Assembly (NCBI GenBank): GCA_964503145.1
Contig: CAZCYV010000003.1
Coordinates: 62,001 to 126,000, forward strand
Length of the DNA stretch: 64,000 nt
Reading direction: 5' to 3'
Source: RBG-16-57-11 sp964503145
Lineage (GTDB): Bacteria > Chloroflexota > Anaerolineae > Anaerolineales > UBA4823
Shown: one piece after another, positions 48,856 through 57,870 of the stretch
How the letters are laid out: every line of letters begins with the position of its first letter
Position numbering within the stretch: the first letter of the stretch is position 1
The notes under the pieces: model-generated
Database searches by the model: none
Told to the model about the DNA's origin: nothing
Seen by the model: the letters and a program-made list of their open reading frames with translations, nothing else
Translations under genes and position numbers: made by a program

Positions 48856-50432
48856 GGGGCAGGCTCCTCGAGAGGCCGGGTCAGATCGAAGATGATGTAC
48901 CCCGGTGTCTGCGCCAGGATCAGATAGTGTTGGGTGAGCATTTGTTGCAGTGCGGGTTGATCTTCGTACTGCTTGAAAGCGGTGATCAGAAAGTAGCTCT
49001 TATCCTGGATGCGTTTGGCGAAGAATTCGTCGAATTCCTTGCTGCTGCCGCGCAGATTGGTCAGACGGATTTCGCCCCGGTTCGGCCAAAGGGCTACCTT
49101 GCGCCAGCCGTAATACATCAGGCGATAACCATAGTCCTGGGTGAGAGCAATGATCTTGCCATCTGCGGGCAATCGGGAGGCGATTTCCTGCCAATAGGCG
49201 GGTTCGCTGCGGTAATCCCGGCTATACAGTGGGATCAGCGATTGCCAGGACAGGAAAAGCGTCAACAGCAAGGCAAGCCCTGCGGCAACCGCCTGACTCA
49301 AGCGAGACGAGCGCAGCAGCAAACTTGTTCCGCGTTGCACCAGCGGAGAGAAGGACAAAGCTACCATCGGCACCAACATCAGGTGATAATAGCTGTGCGT
49401 ATCCATCTGGTAGGGCAGAAACAGGCCATAGGCCAGATAACCCAACCACAGCCCGGCCAACAGCCAGCGAGCACGCCCCTGCGCCAGGTACAACCCGATC
49501 AGTGCAGCGAGGAGCGCAACCGGAGTCAGCAATTGTTGCACCAGGTTCAGCCAACCCAGATAGAAGCGCGGCTGGAGCAGCAAGTGAGAGAGGGAAAGCG
49601 TCCAGGAGGAGAAATATTCCGCCGCCCGCCCCTGGCGGGTGGAATAGTAAAGCGCAGTTGGGGCGATCATTAGAAGCGGAATCAGCCAGATCTGAGGATT
49701 GCGCAGCTGCCGGAGCCAGGCGGCGCCCAACGGTCTTGTCTGGCTCACCAGCAGATGAAACAGGATCAGCCCCAAAAACGCCCCACCGACGACAAAGATC
49801 GCCACGGCCTTGGTCAGCACAGCCAGCCCAGAGAAGACGCCCGCCAATAACGCCCATTTCCAGCCTGATGCAGTCTTGGCCTGCGCTTCCGACCAGCGAT
49901 AGAACGCCAGCGCCGAGAGGCTGAGCCACATGGTCATGCCCGGGTCGGGCTGAAAAGAGCGGCTTGCCTGGACGCTGAACGGCAAGACCAGTACATAGGC
50001 CAGGGAAACCAACGCAGCGATCCAGGATGCCACATCTTGCGTGGACGCATTCTCTCTTGAATTGGATAGAGCGGTCATGCGTCTCGCCAGAAAGAATACC
50101 GCCATCGCCCCGACGAGCCAAAAAATCGTGTTGTAAATGCGGGCAATCCAGAAGGCCTCGCGCCCGATCAGCAGATAGGTGAGCGCAACCATACGCTCCA
50201 GGATGGGCGGCTCGTACGCCCCGGTCGAAGCCCAGAAGGATAACGCTTGCTGGCGAATCGCCGGGTCAACATCTTCGAGCATCCCGTAGTACATCCCCCG
50301 CGCTACCAGGGCGCCGCGCAACTGGCGTGTGGCGTGGAAGTCGATCGGTTGATCGGTCAGATCATACAAGCGCAGGCCTGCGCCCAGCACCAGCAACGCC
50401 AGGGCGATCCAGGCAATGTGAACGCGTTTCAA
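48852..50432 (-). CDS. GT39/PMT_2-type membrane glycosyltransferase
   Basis: A 526-residue polytopic membrane protein. The first loop reads DLTDQPIDFHATRQLRGALV and there are some twelve hydrophobic segments to about residue 400, then a soluble tail of about 125 residues. The usual DE pair of this superfamily appears here as DFH, so the active site may differ. It probably transfers a sugar from a polyprenyl-phosphate donor. It is co-directional with the GT2 and sulfotransferase genes and overlaps the next gene by 4 bases. Confidence 0.78.
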   Translation of the reverse strand: MKRVHIAWIALALLVLGAGLRLYDLTDQPIDFHATRQLRGALVARGMYYGMLEDVDPAIRQQALSFWASTGAYEPPILERMVALTYLLIGREAFWIARIYNTIFWLVGAMAVFFLARRMTALSNSRENASTQDVASWIAALVSLAYVLVLPFSVQASRSFQPDPGMTMWLSLSALAFYRWSEAQAKTASGWKWALLAGVFSGLAVLTKAVAIFVVGGAFLGLILFHLLVSQTRPLGAAWLRQLRNPQIWLIPLLMIAPTALYYSTRQGRAAEYFSSWTLSLSHLLLQPRFYLGWLNLVQQLLTPVALLAALIGLYLAQGRARWLLAGLWLGYLAYGLFLPYQMDTHSYYHLMLVPMVALSFSPLVQRGTSLLLRSSRLSQAVAAGLALLLTLFLSWQSLIPLYSRDYRSEPAYWQEIASRLPADGKIIALTQDYGYRLMYYGWRKVALWPNRGEIRLTNLRGSSKEFDEFFAKRIQDKSYFLITAFKQYEDQPALQQMLTQHYLILAQTPGYIIFDLTRPLEEPAP

Positions 50433-50459
50433 CTGAGTCGGCCTTTGATGATCTTTACG

Positions 50460-51272
50460 TCAGAAAAGGGAGTCATAATCCACCTTGGGGAAAATGGTCA
50501 ACTTGCCCCCCACGGTGGCATCCAGCACCTGCCGACCGGCTTTCTCGTAAGCCTGCCGCGCCATTCGATAGCCCCGCTCAGAAGTCTCCAGATCGGGCAA
50601 CTGCCAGCGAAAACCCTTGCCAAAGTAGTTCGGGTTGAAGTGATCACGGTCGTCGCCCTGCGAAACGACTGTGGTGTTCGGCTTGCCTTGGGCGCTGTAG
50701 TTATGATCCACGCCGATCAGGATCACCGTCTCGAAGCCCATGTGGTAGGCCAGTTGCAGCGCCACATAAGTCACCGTGGCGCTCTCCCACAGACGGCCGC
50801 GGGCGTCGGTGGCGAACTTTGGACCGGTGTAAGTGGTGTGCAGGAAGTTCAAGTCGGGCGCAGTACCAATCACTTTGTGCGACCGCCAGCAGACAAAACG
50901 CGGCATGGTCAGGGCGCGAATGTCCTGAGCGCATTGCTCGATCACCAAACTGTTGACGGTGAGAAAATAGGTGGTCTGGAAACCCATCTCCGGAAAACCC
51001 AGATAGATGCGGTTCATCCCAAAGGTGAACTCATCTCGCAGACGCTTCAAGTCGGTCTGTTTGAGACTGGGCCCATTGCCAATGATAAAGCAGCGCTGGC
51101 CGCGATGGATGTCTTTCAACTCCCCTAACCGGCGGATGCTGGCTCGTCGCCAGGGATGAAAAGTCGCCTCGGGCCATAGGGCGGCATTTTGCAGCCCGTG
51201 CCAGGCGCTGCGCGCAGCCTGCCACACTGGCCGGGGCGTGAGGCGCTTCAGACTTTCTTTCAACTCGCCCAT
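50460..51272 (-). CDS. DUF115/MptE-like protein (glycan-biosynthesis associated)
   Basis: A 270-residue protein with GQRCFIIGNGPSLKQTDLKR, the conserved GNGPSL motif of the DUF115 family, followed by FGMNRIYLGFPEMGF and ALQLAYHMGFETVILIGVDHNY. This family contains the archaeal pterin kinase MptE, the flagellin-glycosylating Maf proteins and proteins in surface-glycan clusters. Its motif resembles that of sialyltransferase-like enzymes. In this setting a role as a nucleotide-sugar-using transferase is plausible, in particular because a CMP-sugar synthetase lies 2 kb away, but this is inferred. Confidence 0.8.
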   Translation of the reverse strand: MGELKESLKRLTPRPVWQAARSAWHGLQNAALWPEATFHPWRRASIRRLGELKDIHRGQRCFIIGNGPSLKQTDLKRLRDEFTFGMNRIYLGFPEMGFQTTYFLTVNSLVIEQCAQDIRALTMPRFVCWRSHKVIGTAPDLNFLHTTYTGPKFATDARGRLWESATVTYVALQLAYHMGFETVILIGVDHNYSAQGKPNTTVVSQGDDRDHFNPNYFGKGFRWQLPDLETSERGYRMARQAYEKAGRQVLDATVGGKLTIFPKVDYDSLF

Positions 51273-51288
51273 ATCTTGCTCGACGGCA

Positions 51289-52062
51289 TTATTCGGTGCT
51301 CAGCCGCGCCGTTGCGCCGCCATCCACCACCAGCGCCTGGCCAGTCATGAAGGAAGACTGGGTGTCGTCTGCCAGGAAATAGATCGCATGGGCGATCTCT
51401 TCTGGCTGACCCACCCGGCCATTGACGGTTTTACGAGCCAGGTTATCCAGGCGTTGAAGGATATCGTCTCCGCTGACATGCCCGCGATTCAGTCCGGCGC
51501 GCAGCATTGGCGTGTCCACGGCGCCGGGCAACACGGCATTGCAGCGAATGTTATCTCGGGCGAACTCGATGGCGACCGCGCGCGTCAGCGCCAGCAGGCC
51601 GCCCTTGCTGGCCGCGTAGGCGGCGATGTTGGCCGAAGTGGCAATGGCATGGACAGAAGAAACGTTGACGATCGCCCCTCCGCCAGCAGCGAGGAACAAT
51701 GGGTGAGCCAGCTTGATCCCCAGGAAGACCGAACGCAGGTTAGAAGCCATCACCGCATCCCACTCGGCGACGCTGGTCTCGATCAAAGGCTTGGCGACCT
51801 GAACCGCCGCGTTGTTCACCAGGGCGTGCAATTTGTCGGTGAACGCCCGGGCTTGCTGGAAGATCGACTCCAGGTTTTCACCGATTGAAATATCGGCCTG
51901 GATGAACAAGCCATCTGCGGGAAAATCTTGACCGAAGGCAGAGCGATCCACCCCGATCACCCGCCAGCCCTGACGGGCAAATAGCTGCACCGTGGCCCGG
52001 CCGATGCCCCCGGCCGCGCCGGTGATCAGCATCACCTTTTTCTCTTTCGAAACCTCTGGCAT
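51289..52062 (-). CDS. Short-chain dehydrogenase/reductase
   Basis: A 257-residue classical SDR. MLITGAAGGIGRATVQLFAR is the TGxxxGIG dinucleotide loop, LVNNAAVQVAKPL the NNAG-like motif, and VSSVHAIATSANIAAYAASK supplies catalytic Ser and YxxxK. The C-terminus has PEEIAHAIYFLADDTQSSFM and VVDGG. It lies in a run with a 2-hydroxyacid dehydrogenase and a CMP-sugar synthetase (12 and 10 base gaps), so it could act on a sugar acid or a nonulosonic-acid precursor. The substrate is unknown. Confidence 0.88.
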   Translation of the reverse strand: MPEVSKEKKVMLITGAAGGIGRATVQLFARQGWRVIGVDRSAFGQDFPADGLFIQADISIGENLESIFQQARAFTDKLHALVNNAAVQVAKPLIETSVAEWDAVMASNLRSVFLGIKLAHPLFLAAGGGAIVNVSSVHAIATSANIAAYAASKGGLLALTRAVAIEFARDNIRCNAVLPGAVDTPMLRAGLNRGHVSGDDILQRLDNLARKTVNGRVGQPEEIAHAIYFLADDTQSSFMTGQALVVDGGATARLSTE

Positions 52063-52074
52063 CTCTCGTCCTCT

Positions 52075-53034
52075 TCAGAAATCGATCTTTTCCGGCGGCG
52101 TGAACCCCAGACCAATGAGCAAATTGCGCACCGTGTTGCGATGCACCCGCTCCCACGCCGCTGGGCTGGAGTTGGCATTGTGCGGCGCCAGCATCACATT
52201 GTCCATTTTCAGCAGCGGGCTATCCAGCGGCAACGGTTCTACTTCGTACACATCCAGCGCGGCTCCGGCGATCGTCCCCTGCTGCAGGGCGGCAATCAAC
52301 GCCGCCTCATCCACCACCGGGCCGCGAGCGGTGTTGATCAGAACCGCCAAAGGCCGCATCAAGGCAAGCGTGCGCGCATTCATCAGATGATAGCTGGTAG
52401 GATTCAGGTCACAGTTCAGGCTGACGAAGTCCGAGCGCGCCAGCAACTCCTCCAGGGAAGTCACCTCAAATTCGTTCTCACGGATGAAGTCCGGCGCAAT
52501 CTCGACGATATCGTTGCCCAGGATATGCATGCCGAAGGCACGCGCCCGGCGGATGACCGCCTTGCCAATGTTGCCCACGCCCACCACTCCCAGGGTGCAT
52601 TCGCTCAGGGAGCGCCCGGGCAACTTATCCCAGATGCCGTTTTTCATGGCGCGGTCCATCCATGGCTGACGGCGCACAAAAGCCAGCATATAGCCAAAGA
52701 CCGTATCGGCCACGGGCAGCGTGAAGGCGTTCGGAGTGCGTCCAATCATGATCCCCAGACGAGCGCAAGCCCGCTGGTCGATCGAGTCGATCCCGGTGCC
52801 CCATTTGGAAATCACCTTCAGGCGCGGGGCGCACGCCTGTAGCACCCGCTCGGTGTACTGGTCATCGCCGCACAGCGCGCCATCGAAAGTTCCCGCCAGG
52901 GCAAGCAACTCTTGCTCGTTGAGGCGCTCTTTCACTGGCACAACAACCAGCTCGACGCCGTAACCCTCCAACAGCGGGCGGAAGCGGTCGATGATGGGGA
53001 TCATGTAGGGGGCGGAGACAAGAACGGTGGGCAT
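52075..53034 (-). CDS. D-isomer-specific 2-hydroxyacid dehydrogenase
   Basis: A 319-residue NAD-dependent dehydrogenase of the phosphoglycerate-dehydrogenase type. Nucleotide binding is LGVVGVGNIGKAVIRRARAF. Catalytic residues sit in INTARGPVVDEAAL (Arg), ALDVYEVEPLPLDSPL (Glu) and VMLAPHNANSSPAAWERV (His). It has no ACT domain, so it is unlikely to be the housekeeping SerA. Placement between an SDR and a NeuA-like cytidylyltransferase suggests reduction of a keto acid in sugar synthesis. Confidence 0.88.
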   Translation of the reverse strand: MPTVLVSAPYMIPIIDRFRPLLEGYGVELVVVPVKERLNEQELLALAGTFDGALCGDDQYTERVLQACAPRLKVISKWGTGIDSIDQRACARLGIMIGRTPNAFTLPVADTVFGYMLAFVRRQPWMDRAMKNGIWDKLPGRSLSECTLGVVGVGNIGKAVIRRARAFGMHILGNDIVEIAPDFIRENEFEVTSLEELLARSDFVSLNCDLNPTSYHLMNARTLALMRPLAVLINTARGPVVDEAALIAALQQGTIAGAALDVYEVEPLPLDSPLLKMDNVMLAPHNANSSPAAWERVHRNTVRNLLIGLGFTPPEKIDF

Positions 53035-53044
53035 TGGCTTTCTC

Positions 53045-53713
53045 TCAAGGTTGCGAACGGCTCATCAAGAAGTTGACGATTTCGAAATCCAGTTCTTCGT
53101 CAATATCCCAGGCTTCGGCGGGATGGATGGGGTACATCAGCGGTCGCTCTCCCAGGCGATTGCGCCGCGCCAGCAGCGTCTGGCGGGTGAAGATATACAG
53201 GCAGGAATTTTCTTCATAGACGGGTGGGAGATCCTGAGTCTGGAGCAGGATTGCCGCATTGTGGTTGATCGCCCGGCCAAGCTGATCCCACAGGCGAGTT
53301 TGCAGTCGGGTGACAGAGAAGAGTGAGTCGTACATCGGGTAGTTGGAAAGCAATGCCTGGATAGCTGCCGAGATGGTTTGGGGACGCAATAAGGGGTTGG
53401 TGCTGTGAGTCTGCAGGTAGAAATCGGCAGATACCTGCTCGGTATCATAGGCCAGGATCTCGTTCATCGGGATGTGGTCGGCGCGCAGACGCTCAGGCCG
53501 TTCCAGCACAACGACCTGCGGGAAATCCTTCTGTAACCCGGCGATGATCGGTGGACTATCGGTGTCCACCACGACCTGAGCGACCTCCGGACAGGCCAGC
53601 AAGGTCTCGACGATATGCTGATACAGCGGCTTACCGGCCAGCGGGCGGTAGTTCTTGCCAGGCACGCGCTGAGAATGGTGACGCATGGGAACCAAAGCAA
53701 CTAATCTGTCCAT
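53045..53713 (-). CDS. CMP-sugar synthetase (acylneuraminate cytidylyltransferase-like)
   Basis: A 222-residue nucleotidyltransferase. VALVPMRHHSQRVPGKNYRP is the N-terminal nucleotide loop of the NeuA/KdsB family, with KPLYQHIVETLLA, VVVDTDSPPII and LQTHSTNPLLRPQTISAAI (NeuA has LQPTSP). The product would be CMP- or CDP-linked 3-deoxy-sugar acid or a related compound. No NeuB or NeuC homolog is in the window, so the natural sugar is uncertain. A GT2 gene follows at a distance of 72 bases. Confidence 0.83.
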   Translation of the reverse strand: MDRLVALVPMRHHSQRVPGKNYRPLAGKPLYQHIVETLLACPEVAQVVVDTDSPPIIAGLQKDFPQVVVLERPERLRADHIPMNEILAYDTEQVSADFYLQTHSTNPLLRPQTISAAIQALLSNYPMYDSLFSVTRLQTRLWDQLGRAINHNAAILLQTQDLPPVYEENSCLYIFTRQTLLARRNRLGERPLMYPIHPAEAWDIDEELDFEIVNFLMSRSQP

Positions 53714-53785
53714 CTATTCCACTGGATCGCTTCCATTTCGATCATATTTTGCTTCTGCCATGGATTCGAGGTCTCTGAATCGATC

Positions 53786-54754
53786 TTACCTCTCCAAATT
53801 GACCTGCTCGTAATTGATTGGACTGACCTTCCGATCCGAGACGGTCGAGAGATCGCCTAGGCCCCGCGGATAGTAAAACGTCTGGCGAAGCTGAGCGGTC
53901 ACAGGGCCAGGGTGACGAAACCCTTGATATGCGCCCCAAAATTGAGCCAGACGGAACCAGAAAATGCTCTTCCAGTTGGACAGCAAGACGCCCTGATGGG
54001 CGGCGTGCCACACATCGCTGACGACATTGCCAAAATACAGGCGTACAAAGTCAAAGAGAGAGAAACGCTCTTTGGGATAGATTTGCTTCAAAGCCATCGC
54101 CTCGCGGCGATAGCGATTATACACACCGCGCAGCGTCTCGTTGTGGATATGGATCACTTCAGCCTCGGCGACATAAGCGATCCCATAACCCGCTTCCTGG
54201 ATCGCCTTGGCCCAGGCCAAGTCCTCCAGACCGGTCAGCGTCTCGTCATAGGGACGGGTCTGCCACAGGCTACGGCGGATGGCAGCATTGGCGTTGTTAC
54301 AGAACGGGTGAGGCTGGCGGCTTTGGGAGACATCGGGAAACCAGTGAGCAAACACCTGGTGCTCCGAAAAATGCGTGCTCGGAGCGCCGCGTTGCTTGCC
54401 ATAGGACAAACCAACTTGCGGATCCGAGAACGGCGCCAGCAGGCGCTCCAACCAATCTGGATAGACCGGATAGACATGCGCGCTGGCGATCACGGCCAGC
54501 TCGCCGGTCGCCTGGCTCAGTCCACGGTTGAGCGAGCGGCCAAAAGTGAACTCGTCTGGAGCGATATGCACCACCCGAACTGGATAACCAGCAGCCAGCT
54601 CAAGCGTGCCGTCGGTGGAACCCGAATCGACCAGAATGATCTCCACGTTCTTGATTGTCTGTTGAAGGATGCCGTCCAACAGGCGACAAAGGTGGCGCGC
54701 TTCATTGTAGGCGCGGATAATGATCGACACCGGTTGATGGATTGCTTCACTCAT
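53786..54754 (-). CDS. GT2 family glycosyltransferase
   Basis: A 322-residue GT-A enzyme with VSIIIRAYNEARHLCRLL, EIILVDSGSTDGTLELA, LAVIASAHVYPVYPDWL and YDETLTGLEDLAWAKAIQEA, the catalytic ED motif. The region after it contains FVRLYFGNVVSDVWHA, typical for rhamnosyltransferase-like GT2 enzymes that end in amphipathic helices. It overlaps the next sulfotransferase gene by 8 bases, so translation is probably coupled. It may use the CMP-sugar or dTDP-rhamnose made here, but this cannot be decided. Confidence 0.85.
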   Translation of the reverse strand: MSEAIHQPVSIIIRAYNEARHLCRLLDGILQQTIKNVEIILVDSGSTDGTLELAAGYPVRVVHIAPDEFTFGRSLNRGLSQATGELAVIASAHVYPVYPDWLERLLAPFSDPQVGLSYGKQRGAPSTHFSEHQVFAHWFPDVSQSRQPHPFCNNANAAIRRSLWQTRPYDETLTGLEDLAWAKAIQEAGYGIAYVAEAEVIHIHNETLRGVYNRYRREAMALKQIYPKERFSLFDFVRLYFGNVVSDVWHAAHQGVLLSNWKSIFWFRLAQFWGAYQGFRHPGPVTAQLRQTFYYPRGLGDLSTVSDRKVSPINYEQVNLER

Positions 54755-55634
54755 ATCCTAAAGCGAATAACAGATCGCCTGCTACCTGCTCGAAAAGAGC
54801 GACATGCTCCGGACGGAAACTCTGCCGCCAGCCGCCAATTTTACCGCTGCGAAAAGTCGGCGAACGGGATGGATCGATGCCTTCAGCCAGCATCTGCAGC
54901 GCCGTATGACGGTCAACCGCCAGCTTGAAACCGCGCGCCAGAGCATGATCGAGCACCCGCCCCAACGTCAGAGTTCGATCACGGATGAAATCCTCGTACC
55001 GCAAGACGAGCACTTCGGGTCGCTCCAGCCAGCCGAGATAAGGGGCGAAGCGCGCCCGAATATCTGGCAAAGGCTCATAGATCGGCCTGCCCTGGCTGGC
55101 CTTGCTCAACTCCTGCGCCGGAACGCCTGCAATGCTGGCGCTCAGACGTTCATCGAAACTGCGCAGGATTTCATGGTAGTAACGATGATGGATGTGCGCG
55201 GGCGCCATCTCGGCGACGTAATGGACGTGCGAGACGACCACATCACGTGGATCACGCAGGATGAAGTAAAACGCCACATTCGGCTGGCAAGCCCAATCCA
55301 CTGCTTCGGGGAGGGCATGCACATGCCCATAGCCGATATCGCCCGGCAAGAAACGGCACAGATCGGCCAGGATCTCCTGCTCAGACCGCTGACGACCGGT
55401 GAAGCCATCAAAGGTGACCACAGCCGGCAAGCCACTGTCCACCGCCGGACCCAGGCGGGCAAAGCCATGCAGCACCTGGGTCAACAGATGCGTGCCGCTC
55501 TTGGGAAACGAATTGGCGAAGAAGATCGGCGTGGCGGAGAGGGCGCCGAAGCGCAGGGTTTGCTGCGCGCGTCGGGCGGAGCGGCGCAGCAGGCGCGCCC
55601 AAACGACCAGGCGCATTTTCGGGTTCAGGGTCAT
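54747..55634 (-). CDS. Sulfotransferase domain protein (tandem copy A)
   Basis: A 295-residue PAPS-dependent sulfotransferase. FFANSFPKSGTHLLTQVLHG is the PKSGT loop, FYFILRDPRDVVVSHVHYV the RDPRD 3'-phosphate site, VLVLRYEDFIRDR the (R)YEDL-type block, and FRSGKIGGWRQSF the RxGxxGxW C-terminal loop. All PAPS contacts of the family are intact. I chose the ATG at 55632-55634. It is followed by, and is highly similar to, copy B at 55636-56499, as expected for a tandem duplication. Confidence 0.92.
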   Translation of the reverse strand: MTLNPKMRLVVWARLLRRSARRAQQTLRFGALSATPIFFANSFPKSGTHLLTQVLHGFARLGPAVDSGLPAVVTFDGFTGRQRSEQEILADLCRFLPGDIGYGHVHALPEAVDWACQPNVAFYFILRDPRDVVVSHVHYVAEMAPAHIHHRYYHEILRSFDERLSASIAGVPAQELSKASQGRPIYEPLPDIRARFAPYLGWLERPEVLVLRYEDFIRDRTLTLGRVLDHALARGFKLAVDRHTALQMLAEGIDPSRSPTFRSGKIGGWRQSFRPEHVALFEQVAGDLLFALGYE

Positions 55635-55635
55635 C

Positions 55636-56499
55636 TTACCAGTTGTGATCTTTCTCGTATCCCAAGCGGATGAGCAAATCGCCGGCCTGCTGCTTAAAGA
55701 AAGCCTTATTGGCCTCCGTGAAATGCTCGCGCCAGTTGCCGGGCTGGCCTTTGCGAAAGGTGCCAGACTTCTTGGGAGCAATCGCCTGCTCCAGAATAGC
55801 GATCTCCTGTTCACGAGGCAAACGAGAGGTGAAGCCGCGCTGCGCCAGATAATCCAGGATGCGCCCCAACGCAGCCGGGCGATCCAGGATCAAGTCCTCG
55901 AAGCGCAGGCACAACACCTCTGGCTGCTCCAGCCAGCCCAGGTAGCCCTCGTATCGGGCGCGGATCGGGGAAAGCTCAGCGCCAGGCTCATCCACCCCCT
56001 GGATAGCGGCATTGAGGCGCTCTTCCATGCTTTGCAAAGTCTCGGTGTAATAGCGATGCATGCCGTGGCCTGTGTGCATTTGGGTGGCGTAAAAGACGTG
56101 CGAGACGAGCATATCGCGCGGGTCGCGATAGACGAAGATCGTCGCCCATCCTGGCTGAGTGAGCAGGGATATAAAGGGTGGATGGGCTTTGATATAGCCG
56201 TAAGCGACATCGCCCGGACGCATGCGCTGCAAGTTGGCAAGCACCTCTTCGTCAGGCAGTTTGGTGTTCACCTCGTCACGGTTGACCGGCGGAAAGCCCG
56301 TGTTGACAAAAGGCCCCAGGCGGGTCAGCCCCTGCACTACCTGATTGATCAGATGCGAACCGGATTTGGGCATAGCATTGCCCAGCACAGCGGGAGTCTG
56401 CCGAAGCGCCGAAGGCCCCCAGCGCAAGGCTGCCGCAGCCCGCCGCCCCTGCCAGCGAACCAATTTGAGCAGATGTTTGGCAGTGTAGAAAGCATCCAT
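55636..56499 (-). CDS. Sulfotransferase domain protein (tandem copy B)
   Basis: A 287-residue PAPS-dependent sulfotransferase. VLGNAMPKSGSHLINQVVQG, IFVYRDPRDMLVSHVFYAT, VLCLRFEDLILDR and FRKGQPGNWREHF match the canonical sites. It aligns with copy A through the whole length, including GYLGWLExPEVL and the C-terminal FxxQAGDLLxxLGYE. The ATG at 56497-56499 fits the family start. The frame is open for another 48 codons upstream but these overlap the DUF4910 gene. Only 1 base separates the copies. Confidence 0.92.
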   Translation of the reverse strand: MDAFYTAKHLLKLVRWQGRRAAAALRWGPSALRQTPAVLGNAMPKSGSHLINQVVQGLTRLGPFVNTGFPPVNRDEVNTKLPDEEVLANLQRMRPGDVAYGYIKAHPPFISLLTQPGWATIFVYRDPRDMLVSHVFYATQMHTGHGMHRYYTETLQSMEERLNAAIQGVDEPGAELSPIRARYEGYLGWLEQPEVLCLRFEDLILDRPAALGRILDYLAQRGFTSRLPREQEIAILEQAIAPKKSGTFRKGQPGNWREHFTEANKAFFKQQAGDLLIRLGYEKDHNW

Positions 56500-56506
56500 G
56501 TGAGAA

Positions 56507-57814
56507 TCACCGCGGCCGCGTGGGCTGCGGGACACGGCTATAGCCGACCAGCCCCTTCTCATGCAGCAGGCTGACCACCTCCCAGACCGCCTGGAAGGGA
56601 ATACCCAATTCTGTAGCAATATCCGCGACGCTGCGCTCGCCATCGCAGCGCTCCATGATCTCGAACAGGCGGCGATGACCTTCCGGATTTACCCGGTAAT
56701 CGATCCAGATGCCATATCCCGAGCAAAAGACTTCGCCCTTGAAGCGGTTGACCACATAGCAGTTGCGTTCCCAGGCCTGGATCAATCCCAGCACCACTTG
56801 CCTGGAAGCCTCCAGGCGCTCTGGGGTGACGATGGCAGGGGTGTCCAGGCTGGAATGATATTCGGGATAAGGCCACTCCGGCGAATCACGGCGGAGCACG
56901 CGAGAAAGCGAGAGCATCGGCACGCGCACCCCCGGCGCGTTGAACTGGCGCTCGTCGTTGTTGATCACCATGCGATAGGGTGCGTGGTAACTCTGTGGAT
57001 CCAGCCCAGGCAAGGCGGTGATGAAACACCGGTCAGGCTGGCTTTGCGAAATGAACGACCCCTGTAACGCATGTGGCGCATCGTTTCCCAGCATCTCCAG
57101 GAACAACCCGCCGACCATCTTGGGGATCAGATCCTCGTTATGGCTCAGGTAAGCCACCGACCCAATCGTCTCCGGCAGGATCAGCAGGCGGTAGGTGTAG
57201 TGTGGCTTGGGGCCAGCCAGTAACGCCCTGGTCACATCCAGACCGACCACCACGCCGGTGAGGTCGTCGTTGACCATCGCTGGATGGCACAGATGCGCGA
57301 CCAGGACGAAGGTTTCGTCGCTCTCGCCTGGGACGACCACTTCGCCCACCTTTAGCGTACCCGGCTCGAAGGCGGTGCGGATGACCACCCGATAGGCATC
57401 GTCGCTAAGCGAATCGCGCAGGCGTTGGGAGGCGCATAGCCCCCAATCCCGCTGATAATACTTGAACACAAAGGGGATCGCCTCCGGCAGGCGCGGGTGG
57501 ACATGCAGATGCGCCAGCAACTCCTGGCGGCTGACCACGCCATCGTAGGGCAGCGAATAGGAAACCACATACAGCGGGTGGTCGGCGAAGTCGATCAAGC
57601 GCCGGCCGTCCAACGTCTCCAGGTAAGCCGCGTGGCAGGTCCACTTCTCCGGCACGCGCCAAGTCCAGCACGGCTCGCCGCTGGGATATTCGTGGATGGT
57701 CATGCGTCCATCCAATTCATCCGCCAGGCGATATAGCGCCCGGTCGTAGTCATCCGAGACCAGATTGCGCTGCAGGAACCACAGCTCCTGGATCAGTTCA
57801 TACATGGAGGTCAT
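56507..57814 (-). CDS. DUF4910/DUF2172 aminopeptidase-like protein with C-terminal winged helix
   Basis: A 435-residue protein. Residues 1-350 resemble an M28-type zinc aminopeptidase fold: VLVAHLCHPAMVNDDLTGVV (HxxHP and NDDxTG, metal ligands), LILPETIGSVAYL and YHSSLDTPAIV supply the expected His, Asp and Glu residues. An inserted beta-domain (about residues 40-150) interrupts the fold. Residues 370-430 (CDGERSVADIATELGIPFQA, then VVSLLHEKGLVGYS) form a winged helix. Members occur in surface-polysaccharide clusters with no known substrate. Here it sits next to an AAC(3)-like acetyltransferase and an aminoacyl-carrier module, which suggests a role in amide chemistry on the glycan (inference). 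Confidence 0.86.
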   Translation of the reverse strand: MTSMYELIQELWFLQRNLVSDDYDRALYRLADELDGRMTIHEYPSGEPCWTWRVPEKWTCHAAYLETLDGRRLIDFADHPLYVVSYSLPYDGVVSRQELLAHLHVHPRLPEAIPFVFKYYQRDWGLCASQRLRDSLSDDAYRVVIRTAFEPGTLKVGEVVVPGESDETFVLVAHLCHPAMVNDDLTGVVVGLDVTRALLAGPKPHYTYRLLILPETIGSVAYLSHNEDLIPKMVGGLFLEMLGNDAPHALQGSFISQSQPDRCFITALPGLDPQSYHAPYRMVINNDERQFNAPGVRVPMLSLSRVLRRDSPEWPYPEYHSSLDTPAIVTPERLEASRQVVLGLIQAWERNCYVVNRFKGEVFCSGYGIWIDYRVNPEGHRRLFEIMERCDGERSVADIATELGIPFQAVWEVVSLLHEKGLVGYSRVPQPTRPR

Positions 57815-57870
57815 AAGCGCTCGAGGTTGAAGTTATCGCAGGGAAGATTGAGGCCATCGCCGTTGATGGG

